Below the pieces are notes generated by a model, which made no database searches, was not told where the DNA came from, and was given only the letters and a program-made list of their open reading frames with translations. Source: JBEKCD01 sp050015055 (GTDB lineage Archaea; Thermoproteota; Bathyarchaeia; Bathyarchaeales; Bathycorpusculaceae). Taken from it: a DNA stretch of 64,000 bases. A program made the position numbers and the translations under genes. Positions 53,852 through 62,338 of this stretch are shown in pieces; positions within the stretch are counted from its first letter, which is position 1; each line of letters starts with the position of its first letter. Where the stretch lies: positions 1 to 64,000 of the forward strand of contig JBEKCD010000007.1 in the NCBI GenBank assembly GCA_050015055.1, written 5' to 3'.

Positions 53852-54071
53852 GAAGTCTTCAAGACTTGGTCCTCGCTTCACAGAAGCCCTGCGTGACAGG
53901 AGGGGGGCTTCCCGTCGCGCGCGCTCCAAAAGAAGAGAAATCAAATATTGTGTTTGGGCGCTTGCAAAAAACAAGTTTTGTCGCAAATCCTATCAGGGAA
54001 AAGAACCAATCGAAAAATGCGCGCGCTAGGTTAGAGCCCACGTTTGAACTCACGCGCGCGTTTGGCGCTCG
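53852..54071. other. Spacer with three GC tracts
   Basis: CGCGCGCGC at 53916-53924, GCGCGCGC at 54019-54026, CGCGCGCG at 54053-54060: three tracts in 220 bp with no gene. Confidence 0.5.
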
Positions 54072-54668
54072 CTAGGCTGTTCTCTTTGCTCCGCAGTTTG
54101 GACATGTGGTTTCTGTCTGAGGCATTAGGGCGCCGCAAAACTTGCACGGGATCATTACAATTTCTCGGAGGATCTCTTTTTCTCTCACTATAGGCGACGC
54201 ACTCGGCGAACTCACCTGGATCTCTGTTGTCGGGCCAGTCACGTCTGGTCTCCCTTCGATGCCAATTACTCCCTTGATCGTCCAAGTTACATTTGAATCG
54301 ATGCTCATGAAGGTGGGTCTTCCGCCCGCTGGAATGCTAACCTTGCATGGAATCGTCTGAGAGAATCCGCTTGTTATATGCATGGGACCAGCGAATGCTG
54401 GTTTTGCAGAATACAGAGTCGCAGACTCATTAACCTCTCTCATGACCTGACGGTTAACTGCTGGGTCGTTCACGTACTTCATCCTCTTGGCTTTTTCCAC
54501 ACATTCAATTTCGCACCTGACTTCTTTGGCGTCAAACTCTTCCTCCGAAGTCACCGACAGCGTACCTTCGGCCATCTCACCTAATTCGAAAGTGTTCTTG
54601 GTGAGTTGCAAGGAAACTCTGGCCTCGGGCGACTTGAGTTTATCCTTGAATTTCTTGAAAAGGGACAT
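54072..54668 (-). CDS. Spo0M/arrestin-like protein with C-terminal zinc ribbon
   Basis: 198 aa, ATG start. Residues ~1-165 form an arrestin-like beta-sandwich ('ARVSLQLTKNTFELGEMAEG', 'AKEVRCEIECVEKAKRMKY', 'VTWTIKGVIGIEGRPDVTGP'), ending in a zinc ribbon ('PCKFCGALMPQTETTCPNCG'). Spo0M-type proteins are soluble adaptors of unclear function. Flanked on both sides by GC tracts. Confidence 0.8.
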   Translation of the reverse strand: MSLFKKFKDKLKSPEARVSLQLTKNTFELGEMAEGTLSVTSEEEFDAKEVRCEIECVEKAKRMKYVNDPAVNRQVMREVNESATLYSAKPAFAGPMHITSGFSQTIPCKVSIPAGGRPTFMSIDSNVTWTIKGVIGIEGRPDVTGPTTEIQVSSPSASPIVREKEILREIVMIPCKFCGALMPQTETTCPNCGAKRTA

Positions 54669-54945
54669 GTCATCAATCCCTGTTGCACAATCTGGCTGGA
54701 TCCTATATCTGGGCTATATGAATATAATGTACGTGTTCAGATTAAACACTTTCATTCGCGCGCGCTAAAAAATCGTACGACATCAGTGGAGAACCTCAGA
54801 AATAGTTCCTCAGCTTGTATCGATGGCTATTCTTTAAGTCCATTCATTCGACCATCATTCGTCGTTAGTTTGGGTTTGGGATAAAAGCGCGCGCGCCTAA
54901 ACGAGTTGGCAACCTAGGATCGTCAGATTGTCCTAGGGTGTCCCT
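54669..54945. other. Intergenic region with GC tracts
   Basis: CGCGCGCGC 54757-54765 and GCGCGCGCGC 54887-54896. TATA-like TATATTCATATAGC (minus, ~54712-54725) is the promoter of the Spo0M-like gene. No gene in it. Confidence 0.45.
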
Positions 54946-55185
54946 ATGCGCATTAAAGTTCCTTCTAAAAAGGTACGTGAGAGGTTTCTTTTAATCTACG
55001 AGCTTGAGGGCCGTCAAAAAGCGGTCAACTTTCTAACGAAGTATTGTGAGGCAGCGCGCGCGATTTTAGAGATCTCTTGCAGTTCTCCATTTTTTCTTCT
55101 CTTGAAGAGGAGGCAGGCTACTTATTTAGGCCTCGATTGCGCAGGCGTTCATGTTCCCAAGCCTCGAAGTTCACCGGAGGGTTGA
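54946..55185 (+). pseudogene. Gene fragment broken at a GC tract
   Basis: ATG-started. The first ~35 residues ('MRIKVPSKKVRERFLLIYEL', 'GRQKAVNFLTKY') are well-formed and protein-like. At 55054-55062 the GC tract encodes AARA; after that the frame runs through low-quality sequence and overlaps the 3' end of the convergent 4Fe-4S gene by 68 nt. So only the N-terminal part of a longer gene seems to remain. Confidence 0.5.
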
Positions 55186-56176
55186 CGAGTTCGCTGTCGT
55201 GCTTCCGCTCAAGTCTTGCTACGCCGTTTGGGCATCCTGTGGCGCATAAGCCGCAGCCAATACACTTCTTACGATTTACAACCGAGACTCCGTCCTTTTC
55301 GAAGATGGCGTTTACTTGGCATCTCTTTCTGCATATTCCACATCCCACGCATTCGTCAGGGTCAATAGTTGCATAGTAGTTGGAGTACGCCACGGAATTC
55401 TCGATGCCCCAATCATTAATTCCTCTGAGTATGCCACAGCAGCAACCACAACAATTACAGACATACCCAAGCCCTTTCATCACGTTGCTCACAGTGTGCA
55501 CGAGCCCCATCTCCTCCGCCTTGTCAAGAAAGGCCAGCGCTTCTTCCTTCGAAACATCATCTTGGCTTGCCGGCCTCTCGACTGAAGAGAAGCTAAGGCA
55601 AGTTCTCAGGGGGAAGTCGCATTTACGACCCATGTGATCCTGTTGCATTCGACAAATGCAGTCACCTAAGTGAAATGTCTTGGAACTGAGAAGAACCGCT
55701 TTCACGTCGTCATAAGGGAGAATCCACTCAGACTTGACTGCCTTCTGAGCTGGGATAACACGATGTAATGCCGGTTGCGGCTTCATGATTCCGACAGCTC
55801 CACCATTCGCCATATACTCTTCTACCAGATGAGCCAGCTCATGATCCATATTTTCCTTCTGTGATTCGTAAATTCCAACGATAAAAGGCGCCAACCTGAA
55901 GAATGACTCCTCACCTTCTTTATCGCTCCACAGAAGCCCCTGCTTCGCCATCTTCGTCAACAATGCTTCTGCCTCTTCAGTCGAAAGTCCAACGCGGTTT
56001 GCGATAGCCTCAACTGATTCCATACAACCGCCCAATTGACTTGCCAGTGAAGCCTCCTCAGGCGAAAATATCTTCTTCAAAAGCCTTATCTCAACATTCG
56101 AAGACGTTCTGGGAAAACCGTTCGGAAGCTTGTTCAAGGCTTCAGCAAGTCGCTCATAAACCTGATCGCTCAACAT
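55118..56176 (-). CDS. 4Fe-4S ferredoxin-type protein with winged-helix-like N-terminus
   Basis: 352 aa from ATG 56176 (an in-frame TTG at 56206 is less likely). N-terminus 'MLSDQVYERLAEALNKLPNG', a winged-helix-like region (~45-90, 'GLSTEEAEALLTKMAKQGLL'), a Cys-rich middle ('GDCICRMQQDHMGRKCD', 'YVCNCCGCCCGILRGI'), then two [4Fe-4S] ferredoxin motifs ('CVGCGICRKRCQVNA', 'CIGCGLCATGCPNGV'). Found in anaerobes near reductases; probably an electron carrier or redox sensor. The second FeS region and C-terminus are complete. Confidence 0.85.
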   Translation of the reverse strand: MLSDQVYERLAEALNKLPNGFPRTSSNVEIRLLKKIFSPEEASLASQLGGCMESVEAIANRVGLSTEEAEALLTKMAKQGLLWSDKEGEESFFRLAPFIVGIYESQKENMDHELAHLVEEYMANGGAVGIMKPQPALHRVIPAQKAVKSEWILPYDDVKAVLLSSKTFHLGDCICRMQQDHMGRKCDFPLRTCLSFSSVERPASQDDVSKEEALAFLDKAEEMGLVHTVSNVMKGLGYVCNCCGCCCGILRGINDWGIENSVAYSNYYATIDPDECVGCGICRKRCQVNAIFEKDGVSVVNRKKCIGCGLCATGCPNGVARLERKHDSELVNPPVNFEAWEHERLRNRGLNK

Positions 56177-56395
56177 CCCACTCTCTACCAAAGCTATGTG
56201 CGCCAAACTTATTTAAAAGTGACCAATGGCTGAGAAACGCTCGGAAGGCGACCATTCATTCAACTATTAATGAGTTTGGATTCTAAATCTTTTTACAAGA
56301 CAAACCTTTGAGGCTTTTCTTGTTTCTCATACTCCTCTTTCAACTTGACTAGAGCCTTCTGTACGGCATGGTTGAGGCGGAAAAAGAAAGTGGGT

Positions 56396-57478
56396 TTAGT
56401 AGTAGTATGTTATGGTTACGGTTTCTGTTGCGTTATCGACTGTGTTTATGTTGCCAACTCTGATTATTATGTCTGGTGGCCACGCTGGTGGTGCCGGTAC
56501 ATCGATCGCTCCGCCTATCGGCGCGGATATGCCCACTCTATCTTCTATTTAAGAAGCCTTCGGCACGAATGGAAAGACTGCTGTTCCATTTGTGCCCACT
56601 GTTATCGTGTTATTGTAGTTAATGCCATGTGCACTGTAGAATACTTCGACATATGTGGTGTCAGTTGTTGATGATGTAACATTGACTGAAAAGTATCCTG
56701 CATCCCACGCCAAGAAAGGTATGTCAGTGTAAGAGTCTGCTGGTTGGCTTATGGTTTGGTTATACAAAACTCTTGATTCATTGAGTAGAAGAATACTGAA
56801 AAGGAATGGATTGACGATGAATTTCATTTCAGTTGTTAGATCTGTATTTTGGTTTTGCAGATTGGTATTATTAGCCTGTGTCTGGTTAAGCAATGTCTCA
56901 TTTCCGTCTAGCCATGTTTGTGCTTGATTTAACAGAGTTTCGTTTCCATTTAGCCATGTTTGCAGGTTTCCGTTTTGGTTTTGAAGATTTCCAACTTGTG
57001 AATTCAATGAATCGTAGTCAGAATTAGAGTGACTATGGCTTGACACATAACTATCATATGTAGCGTTCTTGTTATTGATTGTCATCGTGTAATATGCTAT
57101 TGCTCCACCTAACCCAGAAACTAACAGAATGCAAATTATTCCTAGTGCAATAGCGACATTCTTTCCTACGATTTTCTTTGTTCCTGTTTCTGACGATTGA
57201 TGAGGTGCAGTTGCTGGAATATCCTCAACCTTGGTCATTGTTGCCATTGCGGCTTCTCCAAAACTTGATAGCCTGTACTTGCCATCATCCACTTTGCTAA
57301 CAAGTTCTCCTAGGTTTTCAAGGTGATATGTGAGAAAAGAGTTGGACACTCCCAGTGCTTCTAACATTTCTGAGAAGGTCATAGGGTTTTTTGAGAGCAT
57401 CCTGAGAATTCTACGACGGATAGGATGTTTCAGAGATGCAAAAATAGTTTGGTATGGTTCTTCATCAGAGACGGACAC
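56396..57478 (-). pseudogene. Membrane-tethered winged-helix regulator interrupted by in-frame TAA
   Basis: GTG start (GGGGA upstream). Residues 1-309 (57478-56549): ArsR-type winged helix (~10-75, 'PIRRRILRMLSKNPMTFSEM'), one helix (~107-130), then an external Asn/Gln-rich coiled coil ('LNGNETLLNQAQTWLDGNET') and a beta domain ending 'GTAVFPFVPKAS'. A TAA at 56551-56549 stops it, but 50 further codons continue in the same frame ('VGISAPIGGAIDVPAPPAWP' ... 'NATETVTITYYY') to TAA 56398-56396, the natural-looking end. A nonsense mutation or readthrough. The intact part may still work. Confidence 0.75.
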
Positions 57479-57706
57479 GAAGTATCCCCACTACCAAGTT
57501 GACTAAACATGAACAAAACCTTTTTTGTCAACAAAACTTGTCTCAGCAAGCGTCCAAATCTTCGAAAACAACCAGTATCCAACTAATGTCAGGTCAAAAA
57601 AAGTTGACAGTCGTTTTAGCGACTTCGAACATTGGAGAACTGGGTAACTTGACTTAACAGTACCTGTCGAAAGTGCAGAACGGAAAGACTCCAGCTAATC
57701 TGTCCT
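57479..57706. other. Spacer between regulator and GNAT 1
   Basis: Contains a sequence (57662-57692, CTGTCGAAAGTGCAGAACGG) resembling those at 58311 and 63562. No gene. Confidence 0.4.
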
Positions 57707-58234
57707 TCAAGTGGTTCTTGTTAGTATTTTTGGTTCTTTCCATTCTTCTCTGAGGATGCTGTACAGACAATCGTCACACCATTTTCCTCGATTGAAACCA
57801 CTCTTTCGAATTATCCCTTCTTTCGTGAACCCAACCTTTTCAAGAACCCTCTGAGAAGCGATATTACTCACATCAGTAGTGGCTTGAACACGCATCAGTT
57901 CTCTTGAAAGGAACAAATAGTCAACCATAATCATTATAGCCTCAGTACCGTAGCCTTTTCCTCTTTCACTTGTTCCGAGATAATAGTATATTTCTAAGAG
58001 TTTTCCGAACATATTGTGACCTATCTCCCCGATTTTCGTACCATCTTTTTTCTCTATGAAGAACCATTTGGTATCAGCGGTGAGGTTGTCGTATCTCTTC
58101 TCCCATTCTGTTTTGGACAACTGCCGAAGAGGACTGTATTCGCCATAAAACTCAGAATTGCTATTCCAATCTATCAACAACGGCAAATCCTCTCTTTCCA
58201 CGATTCTCAGATTCACAGTCTTGCCTTCAAGCAA
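57707..58234 (-). CDS. GNAT acetyltransferase, paralogue 1
   Basis: 175 aa, TTG start with GGTGAG 5 nt upstream. RimJ/RimL-type: 'VNLRIVEREDLPLLIDWNSN', 'YYLGTSERGKGYGTEAIMIM' (acetyl-CoA loop), 'NIASQRVLEKVGFTKEGIIR'. Shares the ending 'LREEWKEPKILTRTT' with paralogue 2 (60141) and similar with 3 (63610). Transcribed from the shared extended promoter at 58263-58296. Substrate unknown. Confidence 0.9.
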   Translation of the reverse strand: MLEGKTVNLRIVEREDLPLLIDWNSNSEFYGEYSPLRQLSKTEWEKRYDNLTADTKWFFIEKKDGTKIGEIGHNMFGKLLEIYYYLGTSERGKGYGTEAIMIMVDYLFLSRELMRVQATTDVSNIASQRVLEKVGFTKEGIIRKSGFNRGKWCDDCLYSILREEWKEPKILTRTT

Positions 58235-58262
58235 CTCAACTCACCAATCCATATGGTTACTC

Positions 58263-58296
58263 TTGGTTCAGCTATAACGTTTCCGCAAAACCAAAA
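58263..58296 (-). promoter_or_regulatory. Shared extended promoter, copy 1
   Basis: Minus strand reads TTTTGGTTTTGCGGAAACG followed by TTATAGCTGAACCAA. The TATA core GTTATAGC is ~41 nt before the GNAT 1 start. Confidence 0.7.
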
Positions 58297-58379
58297 ACTG
58301 GCTCAAAAAGGATATGTCGAAAGCGTAGAACATGAAAACACCCTATGAACACAAGAAAAAAGAGGATGGTTGGAGTTCA

Positions 58380-58688
58380 CTATTCTTTTTTGCTTTCAGC
58401 TTCTATGCCAAGCAAATGCTTAGCCACCACGAGATGTATAGTTGGAACTATAGCATGTAGAATAGCAAAGATTGCCAGCAGTAACCAAATCATTGGTTGC
58501 AGGACAAGAGTGGTGTTCAAAGCATCACCAATGATTCCTAATGCAGCGAATAGAACGCTAAGATACGAACTGACGCTACTAGCCATCGCACATCTTCTAA
58601 TCTCAGCTTTTATGTGCTCACGGTTCTTGAAAGGTTGGTTTTGTAACTGGTTTGCCATATTGGACGTTATCCCCTCTTCTTTCTTCAA
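58380..58688 (-). CDS. Small two-TM membrane protein
   Basis: 102 aa from TTG 58688 (ATG 58658 possible). Two long hydrophobic segments ('SYLSVLFAALGIIGDALNTT' and 'MIWLLLAIFAILHAIVPTIH'). Downstream of shared promoter copy 2, whose TATA lies 35 nt before the TTG. No family recognised. Confidence 0.6.
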   Translation of the reverse strand: MKKEEGITSNMANQLQNQPFKNREHIKAEIRRCAMASSVSSYLSVLFAALGIIGDALNTTLVLQPMIWLLLAIFAILHAIVPTIHLVVAKHLLGIEAESKKE

Positions 58689-58710
58689 TATCGGGTGAAG
58701 TAATGTCTTT

Positions 58711-58743
58711 TTGGTTCAGCTATAACTTTTCCGCAAAATCAAA
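58711..58743 (-). promoter_or_regulatory. Shared extended promoter, copy 2
   Basis: Same 33-bp element as copy 1 with one or two changes; TATA core ~35 nt upstream of the two-TM gene start. Confidence 0.7.
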
Positions 58744-58793
58744 CCGAGTTAAAAAGGAGAAAAAAGGGGAAAGTTTTGTCCCAAGCGGGCACG

Positions 58794-59198
58794 TCATTTG
58801 ACGGCATAGACCTTGAAGCTGTATTCGCCCGTTCCCATGTTGAAGAGACCTTCCGAGCGGCCCTTGGTTGTATTGAGATAGGCTAGCTTTTGAGAGGGAG
58901 TCTGGAATGTCAGGTTCTCCTCAATCTTCTGAATGGGAGTGGGGTCTACCATTTTCCCCATGGCCTTTCCCCAAACGAAGATTGGCTCACCGTTGCTGAA
59001 GATGATTGACCTAACATCGGCTTCCCCTGTGCCGTCTGGCTTCATGAGGGCATTGTGCGTAGTCATGATGAGCCCTTTCACCTTTCCGCTGACTTTCCCA
59101 GCAGCTGTGATGTCGAGCTTCACGCCTTGTGGACTGAATTCCCTGATGTTGACTGAGCTAGCGTTCTCTTTTCCTTCGAAGAGCAGTTCTTTTTCCAT
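58794..59198 (-). CDS. Hypothetical beta-rich protein
   Basis: 134 aa from ATG 59198 with GGAGGTGA 5-6 nt upstream. Repeated beta strands: 'MEKELLFEGKENASSVNIRE', 'VSGKVKGLIMTTHNALMKPD', 'ADVRSIIFSNGEPIFVWGKA', 'RSEGLFNMGTGEYSFKVYA'. Looks like a small lipocalin- or START-like barrel; no family named with confidence. Sits 108 nt after the AhpD-like gene and may be in its operon. Confidence 0.65.
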   Translation of the reverse strand: MEKELLFEGKENASSVNIREFSPQGVKLDITAAGKVSGKVKGLIMTTHNALMKPDGTGEADVRSIIFSNGEPIFVWGKAMGKMVDPTPIQKIEENLTFQTPSQKLAYLNTTKGRSEGLFNMGTGEYSFKVYAVK

Positions 59199-59306
59199 GA
59201 GTGTCACCTCCTTTTGTCTTGCTAGAAAATATCCTTCGAATCTTTTAGGATGTTGCGACTGCAAGTTGACAGTCACAACTCACATTTATCCTAAAGCCTG
59301 CGTGCG

Positions 59307-59699
59307 CTACTTCTTGGCAGCCTTGCTAACGTATGCGCCTATTTGTGCTGTTTCTTTGGCGAAGGTCTCGTAGGAGTAGTTTTGGGCGTGAATCATGGCG
59401 CTCCACCTGGAGGTGTAGCTGGCTAGGAACGCAATTTCAGCAAATTCTTCTGGCGTGGCTCCATACATTTGGGCAACGCTCTTGTGGAAGAGCTGGCAAT
59501 ACGGGCATTTTATGTTAGCTGCTACCGCTAAGCCCAAGAGTTCCCTGTACTTTGCGGGTATTTTGCTTTCTCCGAGAGTGTACTTTTTCATCAGAGGCCA
59601 GTCGTGGTTAAGAACATCATGTGGCAGTCCTTTCATGAAGCCTGGAACAAATCCGAAGGTCTTCTCAATATCCTTTAACGTGTCTTCATATTCTCCCAT
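59307..59699 (-). CDS. AhpD-like / carboxymuconolactone decarboxylase-family protein
   Basis: 130 aa, ATG with GGAGGTGAT upstream. 'TFGFVPGFMKGLPHDVLNHD' and the redox motif 'KCPYCQLFHKSV' (C65, C68, H72) of the AhpD fold. Family members are alkylhydroperoxidases or thiol oxidoreductases. Fits the oxidative-stress theme of the window. Likely co-transcribed with the 58794 gene. Confidence 0.9.
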   Translation of the reverse strand: MGEYEDTLKDIEKTFGFVPGFMKGLPHDVLNHDWPLMKKYTLGESKIPAKYRELLGLAVAANIKCPYCQLFHKSVAQMYGATPEEFAEIAFLASYTSRWSAMIHAQNYSYETFAKETAQIGAYVSKAAKK

Positions 59700-59863
59700 C
59701 TATATCACCTCCGATTTTGAGTGATTTACATCTGATAACTCGCTCTTGGGAACCTACGGTTCCATATAAAGGTCGTCGGACAAACTCTGAACAGGATTAG
59801 AACAAAAATTGGATATGATATCACTCCAGCGCACGCACGTGATTCCAGCTACCTGCAATTGAC

Positions 59864-60037
59864 CTATGCGTCCTTTATCGTCCTCTTCATATCTTCCTTG
59901 CTGTGCTTCAAAAACTCAGGATGATGGTTCTTTGCATGAAGCATTATATGGTCCATTACATCGTTCTCTCCCCAAGGCGACTTCACAGTCCATCCACACT
60001 CGGGGCAGGTCATCGTCTTCATCTTACCTTTACTCAC
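59864..60037 (-). CDS. DUF1059-family small protein
   Basis: 57 aa from GTG 60037 (GGAGGTGG just upstream). 'MTCPECGWTVKSPWGENDVM' and 'DHIMLHAKNHHPEF' are the hallmarks of DUF1059: one Cys pair and a His-rich helix that probably bind zinc together. Function unknown. Promoter copy 3 lies ~70 nt upstream. Confidence 0.85.
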   Translation of the reverse strand: MSKGKMKTMTCPECGWTVKSPWGENDVMDHIMLHAKNHHPEFLKHSKEDMKRTIKDA

Positions 60038-60094
60038 TAAACCACCTCCATTCCATACTGCTCAAACACAAGTGCACCTACTGCATTAGTCTGT

Positions 60095-60130
60095 TTCGGT
60101 TCGGCTATAACTTTTCCGCAAAATCAAAAA
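60095..60130 (-). promoter_or_regulatory. Shared extended promoter, copy 3
   Basis: Same element upstream of the DUF1059 gene (TATA core ~70 nt before its start). It directly abuts the 3' end of GNAT 2. Confidence 0.65.
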
Positions 60131-60140
60131 CTTGCTATCT

Positions 60141-60665
60141 TCAAGTGGTTTTTGTCAGTATCTTTGGTTCTTTCCATTCTTCTCTGAGAATGCTGAACAT
60201 GCAGTCATCTTTCCATTTTCCTCTGGCGAAGAAGGTTTTTCTTAGGATGCCTTCTCTCTTGAATCCTGCCTTCTCAAGAGCTTTGCAAGATGCAATATTT
60301 TCTGGGTCAGCTTTTGCTTGGATTCTCTCTATGTTTTTTGAGAGGAACAGGTAGTCAACCATTATCATGATGGCTTCACTAGCATAGCCCTTGCTTCGTT
60401 CATTAGGCACGACAAAGTATCCGACCTCTACCTCTCCAGCCGACAAAAGGTGAACTATGTTTCCAATCTTGGTTCCATCCTTCTTCTCCATAAAGAACCA
60501 TTGTGAATCCTTTAGATTGTCGTAAAGTTTCTCCAAATCGGTTTTTGCCTCCTCCCTGAGTTGTTCAAACTCTCCCCTAAAATCAGGATTGTTGTCCCAT
60601 TCGTGTAGCAATGATAGGTCTTCCTTCTCCACTATTCTAAGGTTCACATTTTTGCCTTCAAACAA
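60141..60665 (-). CDS. GNAT acetyltransferase, paralogue 2
   Basis: 174 aa, TTG start. Close to paralogue 1: 'VNLRIVEKEDLSLLHEWDNN', 'YFVVPNERSKGYASEAIMIM', 'ENIASCKALEKAGFKREGIL', ending 'LREEWKEPKILTKTT'. Acetyl-CoA loop intact. Transcribed from shared promoter copy 4 (TATA ~39 nt upstream of the start). Confidence 0.9.
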   Translation of the reverse strand: MFEGKNVNLRIVEKEDLSLLHEWDNNPDFRGEFEQLREEAKTDLEKLYDNLKDSQWFFMEKKDGTKIGNIVHLLSAGEVEVGYFVVPNERSKGYASEAIMIMVDYLFLSKNIERIQAKADPENIASCKALEKAGFKREGILRKTFFARGKWKDDCMFSILREEWKEPKILTKTT

Positions 60666-60929
60666 TCAGCGTCACCAACCCGCACAATTACTTTCGGTTC
60701 AGCTATAACTTTTCCGCAAAACCAAAACGCGCGCGCGGCCATCCCAGCTATGTTTGCGGAGTCCCGATGGAGTGGGCAACCGTTCCGGCTCCGCTTTGGC
60801 CGGGCGTTCCGACGATGATTATCAACTCTGAGATCCCCTGATCGTATCTTGGCAGAGCCGTGCGGACAGCCGCTGGCGTTCAGAAGAGGTAGCAGGCGAG
60901 GAGTACCGAGCGATCGTTGGACCCGTCGA
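60666..60929. other. GC-rich intergenic region
   Basis: Contains promoter copy 4, a CGCGCGCGCG tract (60728-60737) and ~190 bp of distinctly GC-rich sequence without a convincing gene. A short minus-strand stretch could encode 'LIIIVGTPGQSGAGTVAHSI', perhaps a remnant. The base composition differs sharply from the AT-rich side at 58-60.7 kb, suggesting a junction. Confidence 0.4.
60693..60727 (-). promoter_or_regulatory. Shared extended promoter, copy 4
   Basis: Same element upstream of GNAT 2. It ends directly against the GC tract that starts at 60728. Confidence 0.7.
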
Positions 60930-61349
60930 CTAGACTCGGTTAGAGGAGATGTTCAGCGCCACCGCTGCGCGAACGAGTGCCTTCAGGGCCTCCCCGTCGA
61001 CCTTGTCACCCTCTTGAAAGTCGATGGCGCGCCTTGCGTTACCTTCGAGACTGGAGTTGAAGAGGCACGAAGGGTCCCTCAGCGAGGCGCCCTTGGAGAA
61101 GGTCATCTTCACGACGTTCTTGTACGTCTCGCCGGTGCAGATCAGCCCGCTATGAGACCACACCGGAACACCTCCCCACTTCCACTCCTCTACGACGTCT
61201 GGGTCGGCCTGCTTGATCAGAGCCCGGATCCGAGATAGCGTCTCGCCCCGCCAATCGCCCAACTCCTTGATCTTCGCGTCTATCAGCTGAGATGGAGACT
61301 CGCCCTTGGGCTGGCCTTTCTTCTTCATGTTGTTTAAAAGGTCCTTCAA
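60930..61349 (-). CDS. DUF1801-type (YdhG-like) protein
   Basis: 139 aa from ATG 61349; ATG 61328 (MKKKGQPKGESPSQLI) may be the true start. 'IKELGDWRGETLSRIRALIK', 'PDVVEEWKWGGVPVWSHSGL', 'KMTFSKGASLRDPSCLFNSS', 'NARRAIDFQEGDKVDGEALK' match the family. It is GC-rich compared with neighbours, so probably recently acquired. Its N-terminus overlaps a broken HTH gene. Function unknown. Confidence 0.85.
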   Translation of the reverse strand: MKDLLNNMKKKGQPKGESPSQLIDAKIKELGDWRGETLSRIRALIKQADPDVVEEWKWGGVPVWSHSGLICTGETYKNVVKMTFSKGASLRDPSCLFNSSLEGNARRAIDFQEGDKVDGEALKALVRAAVALNISSNRV

Positions 61350-61518
61350 TGGCTTTATGTCTTGCGACGAAGATTACGCCGCTTTCAGTCAGGCGAATTC
61401 TTCTTCTACGAGTGGATTCGTCAGTTTCGATGTAGATTAGGTTCTTTGCTTCAAGTTTCTTGAAAGAGTCTTGCAGCTTCGACCAAGATAAGTTTGCCTT
61501 GTACATCACGCGCGCGCC
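61330..61518 (-). pseudogene. Truncated HTH_45-type winged-helix gene
   Basis: 'VMYKANLSWSKLQDSFKKLE' and 'RLTESGVIFVARHKAIEGPF' are the middle and end of the regulator type seen at 47065. The first ~25 residues (the 'RSKxEI..DIL' helix) are missing, and the break coincides with the CGCGCGCGC tract at 61509-61517. The frame then runs without a proper stop into the DUF1801 gene. Confidence 0.6.
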
Positions 61519-61744
61519 ATGAAAAACGGCCAAAAAGACCATAGTTTTGTCCTAGTGATACGTGACAAAACCCTGGACAAAACCCAAAATTCAAAATCCA
61601 CGTATTTTTTCATAGCGCGCCCTCTATGTGCGAGCATATCTATTTTGGTGCAAGTGATACGCGCGATTTGTGGATATGTACTCTAGGGCAATCTAGTTGT
61701 TTAGCGCACGCTCTTGCTTGTGCGTTTGATCGTGGGGTGGAGGG
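61519..61744. other. Spacer with GC-type motifs
   Basis: TAGCGCGCCC (~61613), ACGCGCGATT (~61660) and TAGCGCACGC (~61700); no gene. Confidence 0.4.
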
Positions 61745-62338
61745 TTATGTGGTGGCGTTTGTGAAGGTGGTTGGGAGTTGTATTTGGGCGGTTCCTGTTT
61801 GGCGTATCGGTGGGAGTCCTGTTTGGAGGAGGGCGAAGTTGACTTGGAACTCGAAGTTGTTTGCCTGGAAGGGTTGTATGAGGAATTGGAGGTAGAAGGA
61901 TCCTATTCCCATTTTTCCGAGGCCGGTTAGTTGTACGTTTGTGTTTAGGCCGTCTCGTGTCGTGACGGTGGCTGGTACACTGGTGGGGGTTTCGAGGTAG
62001 CATCGGATGAATTGGTTGATGCTGGGTGATGTGAAGCTGAGGGTAAGGGAGTCGAGTGTGCCTGAATGGTTGGAGAAGTAGACCATCATTGTGGCGAGGT
62101 TGAACTCGGGGTCCATGACGCTCAGTTGCACGTTGACCTCGAACACCTCGTTGTTGTTCTTATAGAAGTCGACGGTGTATCTCTTGGGCCCAGATGAGAC
62201 GAACCCTTGTGTTTGTAGCTGTTCGGCGGAGACAAACGCGCCGTTAACGTACAGTGCGACTGCAACCGTGATTGCGACGACAACTACCAACACGATGGAC
62301 GCGGCTTTAACGCTTCTTTTTATAATTAGCACTTCCAA
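61745..62338 (-). CDS. Membrane-anchored secreted protein of unknown function
   Basis: 197 aa, TTG 62338 or GTG 62332 start. One N-terminal helix ('AASIVLVVVVAITVAVALYV'), then an all-beta domain ('RYTVDFYKNNNEVFEVNVQL', 'LATMMVYFSNHSGTLDSLTL', 'NNFEFQVNFALLQTGLPPIR'). No family recognised; a surface or pilus-like role is possible. Confidence 0.6.
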   Translation of the reverse strand: MEVLIIKRSVKAASIVLVVVVAITVAVALYVNGAFVSAEQLQTQGFVSSGPKRYTVDFYKNNNEVFEVNVQLSVMDPEFNLATMMVYFSNHSGTLDSLTLSFTSPSINQFIRCYLETPTSVPATVTTRDGLNTNVQLTGLGKMGIGSFYLQFLIQPFQANNFEFQVNFALLQTGLPPIRQTGTAQIQLPTTFTNATT

